Shown here: positions 6,354-13,840 of the stretch, in pieces
Position numbering within the stretch: the first letter of the stretch is position 1
Layout of the letters: every line of letters begins with the position of its first letter
Source of the DNA: JAJFUG01 sp964386505
GTDB lineage: Bacteria; Gemmatimonadota; Glassbacteria; GWA2-58-10
Direction of reading: 5' to 3'
Assembly: GCA_964386505.1 (NCBI GenBank)
Contig: CAYLSM010000069.1
Coordinates: 1-19,722 of the forward strand
DNA length: 19,722 nt
Position numbers and translations under genes: made by a program
The notes under the pieces: model-generated
The model's database searches: none
What the model was told of the DNA's origin: nothing
What the model saw: the letters and a program-made list of their open reading frames with translations, nothing else

Positions 6354-8618
6354 CTACTGAAGGATATCCACCCGCACCGCGCTCACTGCCAGCGAGACAT
6401 TCATCGTGCCGGAGGAGGCGCTCAACTGGCTCGTCCCCTCGGGAGTTTCGAGCTTGAGCTCGAGCACCTGGCGCGGGGCCAGTTCCAGCTCGGCCAGGGT
6501 GATCGGGCCGGGCTGCACGCCCACGGCAGTGCTGCTGAGCAGATTATCTCCGTCCATGACCCGCAAGGTCCGCGTTTGCTGGAACGAGACCGCCTGGGCT
6601 CGCAGGGCCACTTTCTGCGGGCTGTCGCTCAAGGAGCGCACGGTCAGTCCGGCCTTTGCTGTCATGATCCGCCAGCCGGCGCGGCTGCCCGCGGCCCCCA
6701 GCACGCTCGGGGCCATGAACCCCTCATCTTCCTGGCTGCGCTGGACTTCGAGGTAATTATAATAGGGTATGGTCTGGAAGGAAAGCATTACCGTGGCTGG
6801 CGCGGCTGTGACACGGTAGAGCCGCTCCGTGCCGAAATCCTTCTCCAGGGCCAGCCCCTCCACTGCCTGCATGTCGGGCAATGGCAGCGAGGGCGGGTTG
6901 ACATCGTCCCGCTTGTGGAACGCCAGCCATTCGACCCCGAAATAACGCAGCAGGGCCACGTTGTTCGGGTCGCTCAGGGAGCCGGGATAGTCGATCTCCT
7001 GCCAGAACGGTAAATAATCCGGCGGGATGGTGTTGGTCTCGAAATGCCGGTTGAAAAGGTCCTTGTGGTGGATGGTCTGGAAATAAAGGTAATCGGTGAA
7101 AGCCAGTCCGGTGGAGGCGCAGGTGGGGTACTCGATCACCTCGGCGCTGTCGGGCAGCGCGGACAGGGAGGCGTAGAGCGGTCCGCTCGAAGCCGGGCTG
7201 TTGGCCACGCGGGTGGTCCCGCCGGGATGCAGGTACTCGACCGTGGTGACCAGAAGGATTCCGGCCAGGAGAAGCGGGAAAAGCCGCTCGCGGCCTTTCC
7301 GCCGGATCAGCTCGGCCAGGCCTATCCCAGCCAAAGCGGCGACCGAAACCTGCAGGAACACGCTGTAGCGGCCGATACAGCGGATGAACGGGGCGAACTT
7401 GTGCAGAAGGATCGAGGGCAGGGGGAGTTTCAGCCCGCCCAAGTCGATATAGGGTCCCAGCGACAGGACCAGGCCGGCCAGACCGGGAAGAAGGATCCAC
7501 CAGGTCTCGGGACGGCGCCGCCATTGGCGCAGCCCCCAGAGGGCCAGCAGAAGGGGCGCCCAACCCAGGTAGGCGGTCGATTCGGTCACGTTGCGGCGGA
7601 TCGGCACGAAATTCCGGGTAATCTCGCCGAACAGCGGGTGGTCCACTCCAGGGAAAAGATAGTTGGTCCAGCTCAGCTTGAAACGCTCCTGCCAGAGCAG
7701 AGGCCGCACCTCGACCCGTGACAGCGGCCCCAGGTAGTGCACATAGACATACACGCCCGCCGCGACCAGGAGCAGAGTCACCGCCCCGGCGGCCAGCCAC
7801 TGCGCGCGGCTGATCCGGGCCAGTCCCCCGGCGACCCGTCGCCCGGTGCGGATATCGTACACGAAAGTGTTCACGAAGCTCACCAGAAGGTAGCTGCCGA
7901 ACACCAGCGGGATGTAGATGTAGTAGTAAACGCTGCAGAGCATGTGGAACAGCACCAGACTGAGCACCACCCACAGCCCGGTCCTCAGCCCCGGCCGCTT
8001 GTCGAACAGAAGGACACAGTACAGCAGCAGCGCCAGCGGTCCCAGGGTGGCCAGGTCGAGGTGGATGATGCTTCGGGCGAAGGAATAGGGGCAGAACGCC
8101 AGGAACGCCCCCGAGATCACACCGGCCAGACGGGAGCCGGTCAGGCGGCCGACCAGCAGGTACATGCAGAACCCGCTCAGGACCAGGTTGCCGATCACGA
8201 ACAGGTTGAGCATCCGCACCGGGCCCACCAGCGCGGTCACGGGCGCCAGCAGGGCGGGGTACTTGTGCGCGGCCAGCCAGGAAATCCAGACCGCCGAATA
8301 GGGCCCGGCCAGCATGTCGAAACGGAACGGCGAGGCGTGTGAATCAACCAACTGGGCCTTGGCGGACCAGAACTCCCAGATGCCCGAGAAGATGTCGCCG
8401 TAGTAGTCCCTGTACACCCCCAGGATATGATCGCCCAGGGACAGCAGGAGCGGCAGGGTCCAGGCCAGCGCGGCCAGAGTCAGCGCCAGCAGCGCCCCGG
8501 AGGGTCCGAAACGCCGGTCATACTCCGGCAGCTCCCCGGGCTTGTCCGGCCCGGTCTTGGACGCAGCGGCCGCGGGCCGTCCTGCCGCCGCTGCGGCGTT
8601 CTTGGGTTTTCTGCTCAT
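6354..8618 (-). CDS. Large GT-C/YfhO-like membrane protein with a soluble C-terminal domain
   Basis: A 754-residue multi-pass membrane protein of unknown substrate. The N-terminus is a basic Ala-rich stretch (about 35 residues). A first helix (around 40-60) and a loop with YRDYYGDIFSGIWEFW follow, typical of GT-C-like proteins that carry acidic residues in the first external loop. About ten more hydrophobic helices run to about residue 460. The remaining ~290 residues are soluble, probably periplasmic, and end in a beta-rich segment. No close named family is recognisable by eye; YfhO-like or PMT-like membrane proteins are the nearest. Start is ATG at 8618-8616 with CAGGGGA about 6 bases upstream. 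An upstream in-frame ATG at 8774 is rejected because it would overlap the radical SAM gene. It sits just before a polyprenyl-phosphate sugar synthase. Confidence 0.82.
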   Translation of the reverse strand: MSRKPKNAAAAAGRPAAAASKTGPDKPGELPEYDRRFGPSGALLALTLAALAWTLPLLLSLGDHILGVYRDYYGDIFSGIWEFWSAKAQLVDSHASPFRFDMLAGPYSAVWISWLAAHKYPALLAPVTALVGPVRMLNLFVIGNLVLSGFCMYLLVGRLTGSRLAGVISGAFLAFCPYSFARSIIHLDLATLGPLALLLYCVLLFDKRPGLRTGLWVVLSLVLFHMLCSVYYYIYIPLVFGSYLLVSFVNTFVYDIRTGRRVAGGLARISRAQWLAAGAVTLLLVAAGVYVYVHYLGPLSRVEVRPLLWQERFKLSWTNYLFPGVDHPLFGEITRNFVPIRRNVTESTAYLGWAPLLLALWGLRQWRRRPETWWILLPGLAGLVLSLGPYIDLGGLKLPLPSILLHKFAPFIRCIGRYSVFLQVSVAALAGIGLAELIRRKGRERLFPLLLAGILLVTTVEYLHPGGTTRVANSPASSGPLYASLSALPDSAEVIEYPTCASTGLAFTDYLYFQTIHHKDLFNRHFETNTIPPDYLPFWQEIDYPGSLSDPNNVALLRYFGVEWLAFHKRDDVNPPSLPLPDMQAVEGLALEKDFGTERLYRVTAAPATVMLSFQTIPYYNYLEVQRSQEDEGFMAPSVLGAAGSRAGWRIMTAKAGLTVRSLSDSPQKVALRAQAVSFQQTRTLRVMDGDNLLSSTAVGVQPGPITLAELELAPRQVLELKLETPEGTSQLSASSGTMNVSLAVSAVRVDILQ

Positions 8619-8655
8619 CGGTTCCCCTGAAAATTTTCTGCGTGGGTTTATCCGC

Positions 8656-9798
8656 TCAGTCGGTGGAACAGCACTTGTGGCAAATGTCCAGCAGGCCGAC
8701 CTGACGGAACAGTTTGCGGAACCGCCGGTATTCGGCGCCGTACCAGATCTCGCGCAGCCCCTGGCGGCGGACATCCCCCACCTTCCAGCCCAGGAAACTG
8801 AGCTGAATGCAGGGGTAGACCTCGCCGTAGCTGGTGATCACCCCGGACAGCCAGGGGTAGAGGCACTCCGAGTGCGCGCGTTTGAAATGCAGGTCCTCGA
8901 AATAACGGCTCCACTGTTCGGCACTCTCGAAACGGTCGAGGAAATTGACCATGAACGGCAGTTCCGGCTGAAGCCTTTTCAACTCCTGCATCTGGGCGAA
9001 TATCCGTCCGCCGTCCACCGCCAGGACCCGCGGCTCCAGACGGCTGCAGCCCAGCTCCGATCCGCGACGCTCGACCCCGGCGAGGCTGTAGACCTGCTCC
9101 TCGGTTTCCGGGGTGGTGAAAGTGGTCAGGCCGAGGTTGAAATAGCTGAGCGGCAGATTGCGCGACAATTGGATCGTCTCGGCGATAGTATCCTGGTTGA
9201 GCGCCGAGATGACCATGGTCGCACCGAGGCGCAGGTTGCAGCCGGGGATGCTCCGCGCCAGGTCGTGCAGGCGCAGAAGATTCTCGTTCTGGACCGCCAG
9301 GCTCCCGGGGCGTCCCACCACCGAATCGTGTACCGCGGCCGGGCCGTGGATCGAGACCGCCACCTCGGAGAGGCACTCGGCCGTGGCCCGCATTTTCTCC
9401 TCGTCCCAGAACGACAGGTTCGAGACCATCGACATCCGCAATCCCAGCGAGGCGGCGTAGCGCACGATCTCGGTGAAATTCTTCGCCAGCAGGGGCTCGC
9501 CGCCATGCAGCGGGATGCTTTTCACACCCAGGGCCTTGAGTTCGCGGATTATCCGCTTAAACTCCTCCAGCGTGAGTTCCTCGCCACGACGGCGCACGAT
9601 CTCGGCCGCGGCGCGCTCGTGGAACGACCCGTTGTGGTGAAAGCACATCTGGCAACGCCAGTTGCAGTTGTAGGTCAGGTAGAGGACGAAATTCACCGGC
9701 GGCAGGGTGTAGAGCCGTTTCGAGACCGAAACATAGGTTTTCTGGAGCAGACGTGACAATCCCGCGTGGGAAAGCACCATGTCGAGCCAGCGTTTCAT
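8656..9798 (-). CDS. Radical SAM/SPASM-domain protein (rSAM-2)
   Basis: A 380-residue radical S-adenosylmethionine enzyme. The N-terminus (about 1-35) is basic and hydrophobic and could touch the membrane. The [4Fe-4S] motif CNWRCQMC has Cys at 45, 49 and 52, and HGGEPLL near residue 100 is the SAM-binding GGE motif. The C-terminal part carries Cys residues in SECLYPW, VYPCIQL and CHKCC near the end, as in SPASM or Twitch auxiliary-cluster domains. There is no N-terminal B12-binding domain. ATG at 9798 has an AAGGAT ribosome site close by; the open frame extends to 10071, but only by overlapping the methyltransferase gene. It follows a methyltransferase by 38 bases and precedes a membrane glycosyltransferase by 37. 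The substrate is unknown; a sugar, a lipid carrier or a peptide are all possible. Confidence 0.93.
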   Translation of the reverse strand: MKRWLDMVLSHAGLSRLLQKTYVSVSKRLYTLPPVNFVLYLTYNCNWRCQMCFHHNGSFHERAAAEIVRRRGEELTLEEFKRIIRELKALGVKSIPLHGGEPLLAKNFTEIVRYAASLGLRMSMVSNLSFWDEEKMRATAECLSEVAVSIHGPAAVHDSVVGRPGSLAVQNENLLRLHDLARSIPGCNLRLGATMVISALNQDTIAETIQLSRNLPLSYFNLGLTTFTTPETEEQVYSLAGVERRGSELGCSRLEPRVLAVDGGRIFAQMQELKRLQPELPFMVNFLDRFESAEQWSRYFEDLHFKRAHSECLYPWLSGVITSYGEVYPCIQLSFLGWKVGDVRRQGLREIWYGAEYRRFRKLFRQVGLLDICHKCCSTD

Positions 9799-9836
9799 CT
9801 TTATCCTTCGCGCGGGGGCAGCCCGGAGTGGGTTTT

Positions 9837-10709
9837 TCAGCCCGGCCAGCCGAAATGGGAAACAATCGAGTTGCCCCGGCCGGGCAGGCTGTCCAGAAAG
9901 CTCAGCGGCAGCATCGGGTAGTCCAGCCGGGTGGCGCAGAAATCGTACATCCGGTTGAGTTTCGACAGGGTCCGGGTGGCCAGGGTCCGAAACCCGGCCC
10001 GCTCGAACAGCAGCTCCAGCGAAGCTGGGGTGAACCCGGTCACGTGGTACGGGTAGTTGAGCGCACCGCATTCCCGGATCGCGCCCGTGCGGTAGAGCAC
10101 CCGTTTGGCCGCGTTGGTGAAACTTGCGTCATTGGGCACGTGCACCGCCACCACCGCGCCCGGGGCGCAGACCGCCGCGATGTCGCGGACAAAGCTTTTC
10201 AACTGGTGGATATGCTCGACCACGTGGCGCAGGTAGATCACATCGAACTTGCGGCCGTCGAAAAGCCCGGCCTCGAACGGAGCGGTCAGGATTTCCAGGC
10301 CGAAACGCGCCCGGGCCTCGACCGCCGCCTGAGCCGAGATATCGATCCCGGTGCAGAGATACCGTCCGGTGCCGGCGGCCACATGGATCAGCTCCCCGCG
10401 TCCGCAGCCGATGTCGAGCAGGCTGCCCGAGGGCTTGAACCGCGCCAGGCGCTCCAGGAACAGGCCCGCCACGCCCAGAAGGTGCCGGGACTTGCGTTCC
10501 CACTGGCTGTGGCCGATCGCGCCGGCGCTGGCGTAAAAATCATCGTAGAACTTCTGCACGTCCTGAGCGGAAAAATCGTTCCCGCAATAACCAGCGCCGC
10601 AACTGCCGCAGCGCAGATAGGTGTTTCCGGGGACAGCGTGATCGGCTGAGATCAGGCTCCCCCCCGCGCTGTCACAGACCGGACAGCGGCGCGCGGTCGA
10701 ATCGGGCAT
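9837..10709 (-). CDS. SAM-dependent methyltransferase with N-terminal zinc-ribbon-like cysteines
   Basis: A 290-residue class I methyltransferase. Residues 9-37 hold CPVC and CGSC, a four-cysteine set (9, 12, 34, 37) that should bind zinc. The Rossmann domain follows with SAM motif I LLDIGCGRG at 97-105, an acidic end to strand 2 in GIDIS, and a YLRHVVEHI segment typical of Methyltransf_11/23-type enzymes. The C-terminal region (HVTGFTPASLELLFERAGF) matches the usual last part of that fold. Such proteins with a CxxC-CxxC front end are common in polysaccharide and natural-product clusters, where they methylate sugars or small molecules. The ATG at 10709 has GGAG 8 bases upstream; the longer frame to 10835 would overlap the DUF362 gene. 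The target is unknown. Confidence 0.92.
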   Translation of the reverse strand: MPDSTARRCPVCDSAGGSLISADHAVPGNTYLRCGSCGAGYCGNDFSAQDVQKFYDDFYASAGAIGHSQWERKSRHLLGVAGLFLERLARFKPSGSLLDIGCGRGELIHVAAGTGRYLCTGIDISAQAAVEARARFGLEILTAPFEAGLFDGRKFDVIYLRHVVEHIHQLKSFVRDIAAVCAPGAVVAVHVPNDASFTNAAKRVLYRTGAIRECGALNYPYHVTGFTPASLELLFERAGFRTLATRTLSKLNRMYDFCATRLDYPMLPLSFLDSLPGRGNSIVSHFGWPG

Positions 10710-10789
10710 GCGCTCGACTCCATCTATGAAGAAGGCCGCCGCGCGTCCGGGCCGGACATCTGCATCCGCCCCATCCGCCCGGGGGCCGG

Positions 10790-11884
10790 TTACTCTTTCA
10801 CATTCCGGCCGTAGCTTTCGAAAAGCTCGCCCCAAGGGGTGTGCGCCCAGGCGCGCACCCGACGCTTGCCCCAGACCGGGAACCAGATGCGGTCGTGGTA
10901 GAAAGCCGAGCCGAAGACGAATATATAGACCAGCGGTGTGTGGAACAGAAGGCGCTGGAACACCTTGAGCGGGCTGAACCAGAAAACGTCACCCACGCGG
11001 CTGGCCATGTTGTCCCCCACGCTGAAACCCAGGTTAACGCCGCTGATATCCTCACCCACCAGCTCGATCTGGCGCGGGTCGCCCACCCCGAGACCATCCT
11101 CGTGGGCCAGGCGGATGTAGTCGATCTTCAGGGGGTCGAACCCCATCAGGCGGCTGGAGACCGCATCCAGGGCCGTGCAGTCGGAGGAGGCCAGGATGTA
11201 GTTGCCGATCACCGGGGTCATGGTGCGCGGCCCCGGGCCGTTGCCGCAGGTGGTGCCGTCCGTGAAAGCGAATATCCCCGAGTGGATCTCTTTCTGGATA
11301 CGCAGAAGGTCGACCAGGGTTTCGTGGATCACGCTGTGAGTGTAGTGGCGGCGGCGGTTGAGCAGGCCGCCGAATGCGTTTTTCATCGCCCCGGTGGTGG
11401 TGGTGTAGATATGGGTCTTCACCGTGGGCAGGTGCACCACGTTCCGGCCGAAAAAGTCCTCCGGCAGACTGATCCCCTCCGGGAAAATCGAGTCCAGCAC
11501 CCGCATGCGGCCCTTGGGACGGTAGGTGACCCATTTCATGTCCCGCGGCAGGAAATTGTAGCGCACCGGCACGCCGTAGCGACGGAAAATGTCAACATAG
11601 CGGTTCAGACGCTCGCCCTTGAACGCGTTGGTGACCACTGTGTCGTTCTGCACGGCCACCAGGTCCTCGTAGCCACGCGCGCGCAGCGCCAGGATCGAGC
11701 CCTCCAGTTGCCAGGGAGTGGTGTTGGCCCCGGGGTAGGCGAAATGCCAGGAGATGTTGTCTTTGAGGATAGTCTGGGCGCTCCTGTCCAGGGCCTGTTC
11801 CAGTCCGGCCAGTCCGGCCAGACGGTCGTAATCCTCAAGCACCGTGGCCGGGGAAGTCTTGAGCACTGCAACTTTAGCTTTCAT
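10790..11884 (-). CDS. DUF362-domain protein
   Basis: A 364-residue member of the uncharacterised DUF362 family. Recognisable family features are HLPTVKTHIYTTTTGAMKN at about 151-169, the following G-G, TDGTTCGNGPGPRT at about 208-221, and SSDCTALDAVSSRLMGFDP at about 233-251, then HEDGLGVGDPRQIELVGEDI. The C-terminal ~70 residues include a hydrophobic stretch around 312-327 (HTPLVYIFVFG) that may be membrane-associated. Many DUF362 proteins carry ferredoxin-type cysteine clusters; here only two cysteines (about 213 and 236) are present. ATG at 11884 has GGAG about 10 bases upstream and lies 25 bases after the UbiA-family gene. The biochemical role is unknown. Adjacency suggests it acts on, or with, the polyprenyl-phospho-pentose product of that enzyme; this is inference. 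Confidence 0.9.
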   Translation of the reverse strand: MKAKVAVLKTSPATVLEDYDRLAGLAGLEQALDRSAQTILKDNISWHFAYPGANTTPWQLEGSILALRARGYEDLVAVQNDTVVTNAFKGERLNRYVDIFRRYGVPVRYNFLPRDMKWVTYRPKGRMRVLDSIFPEGISLPEDFFGRNVVHLPTVKTHIYTTTTGAMKNAFGGLLNRRRHYTHSVIHETLVDLLRIQKEIHSGIFAFTDGTTCGNGPGPRTMTPVIGNYILASSDCTALDAVSSRLMGFDPLKIDYIRLAHEDGLGVGDPRQIELVGEDISGVNLGFSVGDNMASRVGDVFWFSPLKVFQRLLFHTPLVYIFVFGSAFYHDRIWFPVWGKRRVRAWAHTPWGELFESYGRNVKE

Positions 11885-11909
11885 CCGTGAAAATCTCCGC
11901 CGGATAAAT

Positions 11910-12785
11910 TTACAGGTACAGGACCAGCAGCGCGGCAGCCAGCCAGGCCGCCACATCCAGCAGCAGCGAACGGTCGGCGAACAGAAGGAACGCCGGGTCT
12001 CCGCCGCCGCGTTTCTGATGAATCAGGTAAAGATAACGGAATATGCCGTAAATCACAAACGGCACTGTGTAGAGCAGACGGGTCGAGCCGACATGCGCCA
12101 CTGTTTCCGGACTCAGCGTATAAAGGATGTAGCACAGGAGGGTGCTGGTGGTGACAATGGAGATCATCTGGTCCAGGAAATAGGGGCTGTAGTGGACCAG
12201 CACGGCGCGGTGCGAATCAGCCTCGCCCTCCAGCAGGACCAGTTCGTGGCGGCGCTTGGCGAAACCCAGAAACAGGCTTAGCAGGAAAGTGCAGAGTATA
12301 ATCCAGTGGCTGGTGTATACATCGATGGCCACGGTGCCGCCCAGGACCCGCAGCACGAACCCCGCCGCCACCAGCATCACGTCCAGGATCACCACCCGCT
12401 TTAGGCGCCAGGAATAGAGACCGGTCAGGACCAGGTAGGCCACGCTCACCGCGACAAATGCCGGGCCGAGCCTGAAAGCGATCAGCAGCCCGGCCAGGGC
12501 CAGGGCCATCGCGCTCCAGGCCGCCGCGCCCACGCTCAGATGTCCCGCGGCCAGGGGCCGCTTGCATTTGACCGGGTGCAGACGGTCACGCTCGCGGTCC
12601 AGGATATCGTTCAGCAGATAGACCGAGGCGGAAAAGGCGCAGAAAGCGATGAAAGCGAGCAGGCTTTTGAGCACGCGGTCCGGTTCGCCCAGTTTTTCGG
12701 CGAACACCAGTCCGGCGAACACCAGCAGGTTCTTGCTCCACTGGCGCGGGCGGACACTCCTCAGGATATCCCAGAACAATCCCAT
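11910..12785 (-). CDS. UbiA-family decaprenyl-phosphate phosphoribosyltransferase-like prenyltransferase
   Basis: A 291-residue multi-pass membrane protein. The motif LLNDILDRERDRLHP at 57-71 gives the N-D-x2-D-x3-D metal/diphosphate site (Asn59, Asp60, Asp63, Asp67), followed by KCKRPLAAG. This HP-x-K-x2-RP-x-A-x-G form is characteristic of the decaprenyl-phosphate 5-phosphoribosyltransferase branch (mycobacterial Rv3806c type) rather than quinone or heme prenyltransferases. A second conserved segment LGFAKRRHEL (173-182) and a C-terminal DPAFLLFADRSLLLD also fit. Those enzymes join PRPP to polyprenyl phosphate to give polyprenyl-phospho-5-phosphoribose, precursor of ribofuranosyl or arabinofuranosyl lipid donors. 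ATG at 12785 has a strong GGGGAGGG site. It follows a GT2 gene by 14 bases. DprE1/DprE2-type epimerases and a dedicated phosphatase are not seen nearby. Confidence 0.9.
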   Translation of the reverse strand: MGLFWDILRSVRPRQWSKNLLVFAGLVFAEKLGEPDRVLKSLLAFIAFCAFSASVYLLNDILDRERDRLHPVKCKRPLAAGHLSVGAAAWSAMALALAGLLIAFRLGPAFVAVSVAYLVLTGLYSWRLKRVVILDVMLVAAGFVLRVLGGTVAIDVYTSHWIILCTFLLSLFLGFAKRRHELVLLEGEADSHRAVLVHYSPYFLDQMISIVTTSTLLCYILYTLSPETVAHVGSTRLLYTVPFVIYGIFRYLYLIHQKRGGGDPAFLLFADRSLLLDVAAWLAAALLVLYL

Positions 12786-12799
12786 GGTGCATCCCTCCC

Positions 12800-13840
12800 C
12801 TATTGTTTCCAGGTGCTGCGGTCCATCTCGCGGCGCACGAAACGCGCCCGCACGACCCCGCTGGAATAAACCCAGAGCGTGATCCAGCAGGCCAGCGGGT
12901 GGAACAGCCAGGCCCGGTCGGGCTTGCGCAGCCAGCCGCGCGCGGTCTGCCAGAGCAGCGGAACAACGCTCATGCAATATAGCACAAACCGTACCAGGTG
13001 CGGCCCCAGGCGGCGCTTCCAAGGGTAACGGCGCATGCCCTGACCACTGTAATAAGTGTAGTCGCGGATTCGACGGGTCTGCTTGCGTGCGAAGGTGCGG
13101 ATGTCGGGGCAGTAGAGGTGCACGATCCCCACGCGCACCTTGGCGAAAATGTCCCGGCCCTGGCTCACCAGGTCCCAGACAGTGTCGATGTCGGCCAGGT
13201 AGGGGCTCCACTGGGTGTTGCGCAGGGCCTCGGCCCGCACCAGGAAACCGTTGGCCCCCATGGTGGGCAGGGCCTGAGGCTGAAGATGGACCCGCAGCCA
13301 GCCGTCGCGTTCCTCGGTGGGCACCTCCAGGCCGGTCCAGCGCCCGGTGAGGTAGTTCAGGCGGTCGTAATTGCCCAGGAAACTGACCAGTGGGTCGTTC
13401 ACCCCGGTCAGGGCGCAGTAGCGGGTTACCAGGGGGTCGCCCGGACGGTGCTCGTACCAGAGCGGCTCGCTGCCCACTACCAGCGGGTCCTCGAACGGAG
13501 CGACCATGCGGCGCAGCCAGTCGGGGCCGGGCAGGATATTGTCGCTGTCAACCAGGGCGATTATCTCACCCGTGGCTGCGGCGAACCCGGCGGCCTTGCC
13601 GGCCTCGCCCGTGCGCAGCGGGTTCTCCACGATCCGGTCCACGCCGTAGCGGGCAGCCAGCTCACGGGTGCTGTCCGTGGAGCCTGCATCCGCCACCACG
13701 ATCTCTACCTGCTCGCGCGGGTAGTCCTGCGCCCGGATGCTCTCCAGACACAGCCCCAGCACTGAGGCCGAGTTGAGGGTCGGGATGACGAAACTCACCC
13801 GCGGCAGGAGGGTTCCCGCGCTGTTGGCCACGGCGCTCAC
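12800..13840 (-). CDS. GT2-family glycosyltransferase
   Basis: A 346-residue inverting GT-A glycosyltransferase. After a short N-terminus come VSFVIPTLNSASVL, VADAGSTDST, the donor-binding LVDSDN motif (DSD), and MGANGFLVRAEAL with a downstream DIDTVWDL acid segment, the usual GT2 order. The C-terminal ~110 residues are basic with two hydrophobic stretches (around RFVLYCMSVVPLLW and WLFHPLACWITLWVY), so the enzyme is probably membrane-anchored. The start is a GTG at 13840-13838 that shares four bases (GTGA) with the upstream stop codon and has a GGGGCGG site just before it. A longer frame to 14326 would read out of phase through the upstream GT2 gene and is not credible. The sugar is unknown. 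Confidence 0.93.
   Translation of the reverse strand: MSAVANSAGTLLPRVSFVIPTLNSASVLGLCLESIRAQDYPREQVEIVVADAGSTDSTRELAARYGVDRIVENPLRTGEAGKAAGFAAATGEIIALVDSDNILPGPDWLRRMVAPFEDPLVVGSEPLWYEHRPGDPLVTRYCALTGVNDPLVSFLGNYDRLNYLTGRWTGLEVPTEERDGWLRVHLQPQALPTMGANGFLVRAEALRNTQWSPYLADIDTVWDLVSQGRDIFAKVRVGIVHLYCPDIRTFARKQTRRIRDYTYYSGQGMRRYPWKRRLGPHLVRFVLYCMSVVPLLWQTARGWLRKPDRAWLFHPLACWITLWVYSSGVVRARFVRREMDRSTWKQ

Noticed and set aside
9799..10071. N-terminal extension of rSAM-2 by 91 residues
   Set aside because: It overlaps the end of the methyltransferase gene in another frame, while ATG 9798 has an AAGGAT site and gives a normal radical SAM layout.
8619..10789. Short peptide gene that could be a substrate for the radical SAM proteins
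   Set aside because: The gaps around the radical SAM genes are 37-80 bases and hold no start with a ribosome site followed by a plausible precursor frame.
8542..11890. Several plus-strand frames of 300-400 codons opposite the radical SAM, methyltransferase and DUF362 genes
   Set aside because: Each overlaps a minus-strand gene with unambiguous motifs; no ribosome sites or domain features support them.
12786..13211. N-terminal extension of the UbiA-family frame
   Set aside because: The extension reads out of frame through the upstream GT2 gene; the ATG at 12785 has a strong ribosome site and the standard UbiA N-terminus.
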